Assembly (NCBI RefSeq): GCF_003002065.1
Contig: NZ_PVZG01000021.1
Span: forward strand, 49,605 to 113,604
Direction of reading: 5' to 3'
Length of the DNA: 64,000 bases
DNA from: Pseudosporangium ferrugineum
Lineage (GTDB): Bacteria > Actinomycetota > Actinomycetes > Mycobacteriales > Micromonosporaceae
Shown here: positions 59,491 through 64,000 of the stretch, piece by piece
Layout of the letters: each line of letters opens with the position of its first letter
Position numbering within the stretch: the stretch's first letter is position 1
The notes under the pieces: generated by a model
Database searches by the model: none
Seen by the model: only the letters and a program-made list of their open reading frames with translations
What the model was told of the DNA's origin: nothing
Made by a program: the position numbers and the translations under genes

Positions 59491-59733
59491 GCGCCGGGGC
59501 CCGGTCGGGCCGCCCCTGCGCCGGAGCCAGGCTGAGCCGCGCCTGCGCTGGCGTCCGGTTGGGTCGCGCCCGCGCTGGCGTCCGGTTGGGTCCCGCCTGC
59601 GCCGGAGCCAGGCTGAGCCGCGCCCGTGCCGGCGCCCGGTTGGGTCGCGCCCGCGTCGGTGCCCGGTCGGGCCGCCCTCGCGCCAGGGCCGGGCCGAGCC
59701 GCGTCGGCGCCGAGGACCGGCTGGGTCGCGCCG
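59491..59733. repeat. 27-bp tandem array, 9 units
   Basis: Nine 27-bp units of GCGCCGGNGCCNGGCTGAGCC-like sequence with two alternating subtypes (GGAGCCAGGCTGAG and GGCGTCCGGTTGGG). Divisible by three, so it gives a nine-residue repeat in one frame, but no start is associated. It ends 58 bases before the membrane-protein gene. Confidence 0.9.
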
Positions 59734-59791
59734 GCGCCTGCGGGGAGGTGCTGGCGCAATCTTGCCCGTTGCTGACACTGTGGACGCCGGG

Positions 59792-60817
59792 ATGCGACCT
59801 TGGGGAGGCCGGTTGAACGCGCGCAACAACCAGTGGGTGGTCCCCGGTCTGCTGCTCGGTGTCTCGGTCGTCTCCTATCTCACGCTCTACACGCTGCGGG
59901 AGACCGCGAAGTTGCAGACCCACCTGCCGGTTCTGGACCGGATCTGGTCGGACGTGACCACGACGGTTCTCCTGGCCGGCATCGTCCTCGCCACCTGGGA
60001 ACGCTCGTCGCGGCGGGACATGGAGCGGTTCGTTCGCCGGCTCTCGCAGGAGCAGCGGGAGATCTCCGAGCGGATGCTGGAGAGCGTGCTTGAGCGCGGC
60101 AGCGTGCGGGCCCTGCTGGCCGAGAAGATCACCGAGCCGGTGTTCCTCTCGATCCAGCGGCAGATCATCGACGTGCCGGTGGTGAACCGGGACTACCGGC
60201 TCAACCTCAAGATTCATCGGCTGCCCGAGGCGCCGGAGTTCGTCAGCATCAAGATTTTCGAGCGCTACCGGCTGTGCAACACCTCGCCCGAGTCGCGGGT
60301 GCTGGATCTGCATTGCATGTCGGACTTCAACTACGAGGACCGGTTTCCCGGGTACGGGCGCCTTACCGAGGTCCGCCTCCAGCCCAACCGCCTCCGTGAC
60401 CGCCTGCGGGCCGACGGCGTGGGCTCGGACGACGACCAGACGCTCGACGAGGAGAAGCTCGCCCGGTACGCGGAACGCCTCGGCAGCGCGATCGAGTATC
60501 ACATCCCCACGCCCCGGGTGGATCCCGGCGACGAGATCATGATCATGGTGCGGCGGACGAAGATCCAGCGCAGCAACGACGTCAACTTCTGGCGGGCGCT
60601 GCAGGCCACCGAGAGCGTCGAGCTGGACATCGAGCACGACGAGCAACTGGAGGTCTCCGCGTTCCAGTCGGCGCCGTGGCGGGCGTTCAGCAAACAGGTG
60701 CACAGCGACCGGACCCAGAGCATCTGGACCATGGCGTACGCGATCCTCCCGCACCAGGGCTTCGACATCTCCTGGCGCGTGCGCGAACCCGGCGACGGGG
60801 CGCCCGAAACCGTCTGA
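59792..60817 (+). CDS. two-helix membrane protein with a novel-looking beta-rich cytoplasmic domain
   Basis: 341 residues from ATG 59792; TTG 59813 (4 nt after GGGGAGG) is a good alternative and drops 7 residues. Helices at about 18-35 and 58-78 are followed by a charged helix (RRDMERFVRRLSQEQREISERMLESVLERG, about 82-112). The body (about 125-335) is beta-rich with many charged residues (YRLNLKIHRLPEAPEFVSIKIFERYRLCN, DVNFWRALQATESVELDIEH) and no motif I recognise. It is followed 51 bases later by the dioxygenase gene in the same direction. Confidence 0.65.
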   Translation: MRPWGGRLNARNNQWVVPGLLLGVSVVSYLTLYTLRETAKLQTHLPVLDRIWSDVTTTVLLAGIVLATWERSSRRDMERFVRRLSQEQREISERMLESVLERGSVRALLAEKITEPVFLSIQRQIIDVPVVNRDYRLNLKIHRLPEAPEFVSIKIFERYRLCNTSPESRVLDLHCMSDFNYEDRFPGYGRLTEVRLQPNRLRDRLRADGVGSDDDQTLDEEKLARYAERLGSAIEYHIPTPRVDPGDEIMIMVRRTKIQRSNDVNFWRALQATESVELDIEHDEQLEVSAFQSAPWRAFSKQVHSDRTQSIWTMAYAILPHQGFDISWRVREPGDGAPETV

Positions 60818-60868
60818 CCTCGGCGGACGCCGTACTATGGGAAGATCCGCTGTGGAGGCGACACGATC

Positions 60869-61564
60869 GTGATTTCAGCACGGCACCTGATCAGCACCGA
60901 CCTCGCCGAACGCGGCTTCTGCCTCCTGCGAGGACCCGAACTCGTGCTCGGCCCCGGCGAGCGGGCGGCCCTGTCCGAGCTCGCCGCCGCATGGGACGAC
61001 CTGCCCGCCGACCCCTACCTCGCGGAGCCGCACCGCTACCGGTTCCGGCGGCACGCGCGCTACCGCTTCGCCGGCGGTGAGCTGGTGCGGCAGCCCGACG
61101 GGCCGTATTACCAGTCGGCGGAGGACAACCGGCTCTTCGGCGGCACGGAGCGTACGTTCGCGCCCGTGACGCCCGAGGCCGGCAGCAACCCGTTCCTGGC
61201 GGAACTGCTGCGGTTCAACATCGGCCAGCTTCCGGCGTCGGCGACCGGCTGGGACGTCAACATCCATCTGGTACGCATCGTGGGCTCCCGCGACGTCGTC
61301 GGCGAACCCGTGCCCGAGGGCGTCCACCGCGACGGCTTCGCGTACGTCTCCATGCACCTGATGAAGCGCGAGAACGTGGTCGGCGGCGAGACGGAGGTCC
61401 GCGGCGAGGACGGCTCCCACCTGCTCAAGGGCGTCCTGGAGCAGCCGCTCGACTCGTTGTACCTCGACGATCGGGCGCTGTTGCACTACACGTCGCCGAT
61501 CTCGCCGGCGGACGCCGAGCCGGCCCACCGCGACATGCTGCTCGTCAGCTACGACCGGAATTGA
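60869..61564 (+). CDS. 2-oxoglutarate/Fe(II) dioxygenase (2OG-Fe_Oxy_2/IDO type)
   Basis: 231 residues; GTG 60869 is preceded by GGAGG at 10 nt. The iron facial triad fits the pfam10014 family: H153-x-D155 in GVHRDGFAYVS, His206 in ALLHYTSPI, and an Arg after it (H-R-D near 221) for the 2-oxoglutarate carboxylate. Members include L-isoleucine hydroxylases, so the substrate may be a free amino acid. It stands right behind the unknown membrane protein and ahead of a terminator, so the two are probably one operon. Confidence 0.87.
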   Translation: MISARHLISTDLAERGFCLLRGPELVLGPGERAALSELAAAWDDLPADPYLAEPHRYRFRRHARYRFAGGELVRQPDGPYYQSAEDNRLFGGTERTFAPVTPEAGSNPFLAELLRFNIGQLPASATGWDVNIHLVRIVGSRDVVGEPVPEGVHRDGFAYVSMHLMKRENVVGGETEVRGEDGSHLLKGVLEQPLDSLYLDDRALLHYTSPISPADAEPAHRDMLLVSYDRN

Positions 61565-61567
61565 GAA

Positions 61568-61593
61568 GGCCCGGCGGGGAGATCCGCCGGGCC
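61568..61593. terminator. bidirectional terminator
   Basis: Ten-bp stem GGCCCGGCGG with its complement (61584-61593), loop GGAGAT, between convergent stops at 61564 and 61609; CTCGTC follows. Confidence 0.75.
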
Positions 61594-61608
61594 CTCGTCA
61601 CGCTGTGC

Positions 61609-62685
61609 TCAGCAGTTGTCGCCGGGGCCGCCGTAGCGGACGTTGAGGACCGGCTCGGTGGGGTCGGTCTCGTCCTTCAGTGCCGCCTTGGCGGTGTAGA
61701 AACCGCTGGTGGCGAAGACCTCGGCGTTCACCGGCGGGCCGGCGGTCAGGGCCAGGTTGCCGAGCACGGAGGCCTTCTCGTCCTTGGCGTGCCGGCCGTT
61801 GCCCATGTCGGTGCAGGGCGACGCGTCGTCGCCGGTCACCTCGCCGAACCACTGCACGAGGCCGGCCTTGGTGTACCGCCCCTCCCACAGCTCGTCGAGG
61901 AAGTAGCCGACCCACTCCGAGTCGTACGCGACCCACCAGCGGTTGTTGTAGTGCTGGATGCCGAAACGCTTGGTGGCGCCGACCGGGAGCACGTCGCCGG
62001 GCTTGACGGTCTTGCTGATCTGGGTGAAACCGCACTTGTTGTAGCAGCTGCGCGTGCGGTCCTTCCAGTAGTAGACGAAGAGGTGCGGTTCATTGTCCTT
62101 GTTCGTCTTCGGGTCGACCGTCCAGCCCACCTCGACGATCTGGTTGCTGTCGGCCGACTGCACCGCCAGCTCGGCGAGGGTGTGGTACTCGCCCGGCTGC
62201 ACGACGGGCTTGTGCACGGTGAGGTCCACCCAGCCGCCGTCGGTCTCGCCGGTCTGCCGCCCGCCCGCGTAGTAGTACCACCACTTGGTGTCGGCGGCGT
62301 CCGCCACGCCCGCCGGGGCGGGCGGCGCACCCTGCCGCAGCTTGCCGATCCGCTCCTGCTTGAGGCTGCCGGCTCCGGCGAACCGGCCCTTCGGGGCGTA
62401 CAGGGCGGTGGGGGTGGTGGAGGAATCCTCGGGGGCGGCGTCCGCGCCGGCGGCCTTGAGGGCGGCACCGCTCGCGCCGATCTTGCCGCGCTTGATCGGG
62501 GAGGGGCGCTCACCCCAGGGCAGCAGCGGGGGCGCGGCCGCCGGGTCCTCCGCCGGGTTCTCGGCGACGACCGGGGCCGACGGGGTCTCCGCGGCGTCCG
62601 CGCCCATGGTCCAGACGACACCCATGGAACCGGCCACTGCTGCGGCCAGGCCGGCGGCCAGCAGACCGCGGTGAGCTTTCGACAC
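61609..62685 (-). CDS. secreted neprosin-family peptidase-like protein
   Basis: 358 residues from GTG 62685, with GAGGGA upstream. Signal peptide about 1-32 (GLLAAGLAAAVAGSMGVVWTMGADAA). A disordered Ala/Pro stretch (about 33-125) leads to the neprosin domain (about 130-358): KWWYYYAGGR, HTLAELAVQSADSN, VEVGWTVDP with Glu185, HLFVYYWKDRTRSCYNKCGF, WVAYDSEWVGYF, and FGEVTG with Glu282. Neprosins are glutamic peptidases using two Glu; both are in the expected order. Four Cys could make two disulphides. This is a plant-type peptidase family found in some bacteria. Confidence 0.8.
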   Translation of the reverse strand: MSKAHRGLLAAGLAAAVAGSMGVVWTMGADAAETPSAPVVAENPAEDPAAAPPLLPWGERPSPIKRGKIGASGAALKAAGADAAPEDSSTTPTALYAPKGRFAGAGSLKQERIGKLRQGAPPAPAGVADAADTKWWYYYAGGRQTGETDGGWVDLTVHKPVVQPGEYHTLAELAVQSADSNQIVEVGWTVDPKTNKDNEPHLFVYYWKDRTRSCYNKCGFTQISKTVKPGDVLPVGATKRFGIQHYNNRWWVAYDSEWVGYFLDELWEGRYTKAGLVQWFGEVTGDDASPCTDMGNGRHAKDEKASVLGNLALTAGPPVNAEVFATSGFYTAKAALKDETDPTEPVLNVRYGGPGDNC

Positions 62686-62857
62686 GTGTCCGTCCCTCGT
62701 TCTTCGAGCCCCGTTGGTCGAGCACCCGGAAGGAGATCCGGCGCGCGCCGCCGACCATATAACGAGGTCGATGGGCATGGACGTGGCCGAGCGCCCAGCG
62801 ATTCCGGCCGAACGGCCGAGTCCGAGCGCGGATTTCGCTGTTTCGGCGGCCGTCGTA

Positions 62858-63562
62858 TCAGGACGGTTGGGGCATGCCGGGATCAAGGGAGCCGACCCGG
62901 TGGCCCGCTCGGCGCAGGGCCGCGCCCAGGCCGATCAAGCCGATCATGATCGGGTAGACGGCGCCGCGTTCGCACAGGCCGACGAGCACGTTCGCCCCGG
63001 TGGAGACGGCGGCCATGAAGGCGACCAGCCCGACGAAGCCGAAGATCCCCAGCCCGGTGAGCGCCCGGCCCCACCCGCGCGGGATCCCGAGGAGCCGGTG
63101 CGCCCTGCCGAGCAGGATCAGCAGGACGTTCCCGCTGATGAAGGCCGCGAAGGCGCCCAGGCCGTGGTAGTCGGCCGTACCGTCCTCAAGGGCCTCGCCG
63201 GAGCCGGGGAAGAGCCCCACCAGGATGACGCCCACCGTCAGCAGCGCCGCCGTCGCGGTCAGTGGCACGCGCCGCCGGCCCGGCAGCCCCCGCAGGGTGG
63301 CGATGCCGGCGAAAGCGACGATCCCGAAGAGGATGAAGCCCGCGTTCATCACCCACGCCAGGGGCGAGTACATGTACTGCCCGAACCCCGTCGAAGGGCC
63401 GTGCACCCCGAGATTGCTGATGTAGTGGTACGTGTAGCTGTACGGCGGATCGGTCCACGCCGCGGCGGCGATGAACTCGGCCGCGAAGTAGATGCCTCCG
63501 CTGGCCAGGAGGGCCGCCACCGTGGCGCGGCGCTGCGGGACCGGGGTCGAGGTGTCGTTCAA
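62858..63562 (-). CDS. DUF998 integral membrane protein
   Basis: 234 residues from TTG 63562, chosen because GAGGAG lies 6 nt upstream. Six membrane helices. DUF998 hallmarks are the N-terminal YHYISNLG and a conserved Gly-rich GxGVxLVGLFP-like stretch (ILVGLFPGSGE). The family has no firm function; members sit in the cytoplasmic membrane of actinobacteria. Monocistronic and divergent from the SARP at 63684. Confidence 0.88.
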   Translation of the reverse strand: MNDTSTPVPQRRATVAALLASGGIYFAAEFIAAAAWTDPPYSYTYHYISNLGVHGPSTGFGQYMYSPLAWVMNAGFILFGIVAFAGIATLRGLPGRRRVPLTATAALLTVGVILVGLFPGSGEALEDGTADYHGLGAFAAFISGNVLLILLGRAHRLLGIPRGWGRALTGLGIFGFVGLVAFMAAVSTGANVLVGLCERGAVYPIMIGLIGLGAALRRAGHRVGSLDPGMPQPS

Positions 63563-63683
63563 GGTCTTCTCCTCACGCGTTCTGACCAGCGAAGACTGAG
63601 CCGGGCCGCACACACGGGACAAACACGGCGCTGACACGGGCCGCCGATTTGGGTCCGGCGGGGGAGCGCGCGAAGATCGTGGG

Positions 63684-64000
63684 ATGGCTGGGAGGGGACC
63701 GCTTCGCGTCACGCTGCTCGGCGCGTTCGAGGTGTCCCGCGGCGGCGACGTCCTGCCCGTGGCGGGTGCGCGCTTGCAGGCCCTGCTCGTGCGGCTCGCG
63801 CTCGCCGGTGGCCGCGCGGTCGAGCCGTCAGCGCTGGTCGACGCGATCTGGCCGGAGGAGCCGCCGGCCGGTGCCGGTCCCGCCCTGCAGACCCTCGTGT
63901 CCCGCCTGCGCCGGGCGCTCGGCTCGGCCGACGACGTCACCCAGGTCGCGGGCGGCTACCGGCTGAACGTGGACCCCGCCGACGTCGACGCCCTGCGCTT
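63684..64000 (+). CDS. SARP/AfsR-type regulator, N-terminal part
   Basis: First 105 codons; the frame runs off the right edge. ATG 63684. The OmpR-like winged helix is clear: LRVTLLGAFEVSRGGDVLPV, ARLQALLVRLALAGGRAVEPSALVDAIWPEEPPAGAGPALQTLVSRLRRALG, then VAGGYRLNVDPADVDAL, where the BTAD domain begins. Whether a NB-ARC/TPR tail follows (AfsR type) cannot be seen. The overlapping longer frame starting at 63649 is a shadow. Confidence 0.88.
   Translation, partial: MAGRGPLRVTLLGAFEVSRGGDVLPVAGARLQALLVRLALAGGRAVEPSALVDAIWPEEPPAGAGPALQTLVSRLRRALGSADDVTQVAGGYRLNVDPADVDALR

Noticed and set aside
22502..63966. Antibiotic gene cluster signalled by three SARP genes, a monooxygenase-fold protein and a Drr-like exporter
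   Set aside because: No polyketide, peptide, terpene or tailoring enzymes lie between them; the genes are scattered and the monooxygenase-fold protein is MhuD-like.
1..64000. Anti-phage island, prophage or integrative element
   Set aside because: No integrase, transposase, restriction or abortive-infection genes, attachment repeats or composition break are visible; the WYL and NADAR genes alone are not enough to claim defence.

Overview
The window is very GC-rich actinobacterial chromosome. GTG and TTG starts are frequent, third codon positions are almost all G or C, and many genes look leaderless. A cvnABCD conservon, an actinobacterial GPGG small membrane protein, ANTAR, SARP/BTAD and SpoIIE-type regulators, and a c-di-AMP riboswitch in front of an NlpC/P60 gene point to a filamentous, developmentally complex actinomycete. 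Micromonosporaceae (Actinoplanes-like) is my best guess, by inference from overall gene style only. I see no rRNA, tRNA, CRISPR array, insertion sequence, integrase or plasmid origin. This reads as ordinary chromosome with many small transcription units.

Layout. 1-5.0 kb: tail of a GNAT gene, a small secreted protein, a flippase fused to a condensation-like acyltransferase, and a GrpB/CorA pair. 5.0-11 kb: a 13-bp minisatellite, a WYL regulator, a NADAR protein, a 24-bp minisatellite, an anti-sigma-like ATPase, an LLM oxidoreductase, a NUDIX hydrolase and a GNAT enzyme. 11-17 kb: a GH20 hexosaminidase, an M48 protease, an acidic membrane protein and a tandem pair of paralogous unknown proteins. 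17-22 kb: the conservon (sensor kinase, roadblock, DUF742, small GTPase). 22-31 kb: a membrane-bound SARP with a helix-hairpin-helix tail, a lipoprotein, a lactonase-fold protein, an SBP-VWA protein, a PP2C-like protein and MarR. 29.9-36.8 kb: a sugar block of ROK repressor, xylA, xylB, MFS transporter and GH13 glucosidase. 36.8-45 kb: HD and MHYT proteins, GPGG protein, a coupled three-gene operon (nucleotidyltransferase, BON-like protein, metallophosphoesterase), a thymidylate-kinase-like protein, an SDR, a group 2-like sigma factor, and NlpC/P60 under a ydaO riboswitch. 45-56.5 kb: small membrane and unknown proteins, a GAF-ANTAR regulator, a MhuD-like haem monooxygenase, a MarR/DHA2 efflux operon, a methyltransferase, a SARP, an atypical response regulator, a DUF4097-like protein and serA. 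56.7-64 kb: a DrrAB-like ABC exporter, 1.2 kb of degenerate repeats, a membrane protein next to a 2OG-Fe dioxygenase, a neprosin-like secreted protein, a DUF998 protein and the start of another SARP.

Themes. (1) Signalling: conservon, PP2C, anti-sigma ATPase, ANTAR, LuxR regulator and three BTAD regulators. (2) Envelope: the flippase-acyltransferase fusion and the NlpC hydrolase under c-di-AMP control. (3) Carbon use: xylose genes with a divergent ROK repressor and a textbook TTGACA promoter. (4) Short-unit tandem arrays (13, 15, 18, 24, 27, 28 and 37 bp), mostly intergenic; the 18-bp array is translated as nine AERVSP repeats in the conservon kinase. (5) A repeated start architecture: a TANNNT box exactly 6 nt before the start codon at seven genes, a strong signature of leaderless transcripts.

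The best candidates for undescribed biology are the flippase-acyltransferase fusion, the SARP-TM-HhH protein, the nucleotidyltransferase/BON-like/phosphoesterase operon, and the membrane protein paired with the 2OG-Fe dioxygenase. All functions come from reading the sequence by eye; no database search was run.
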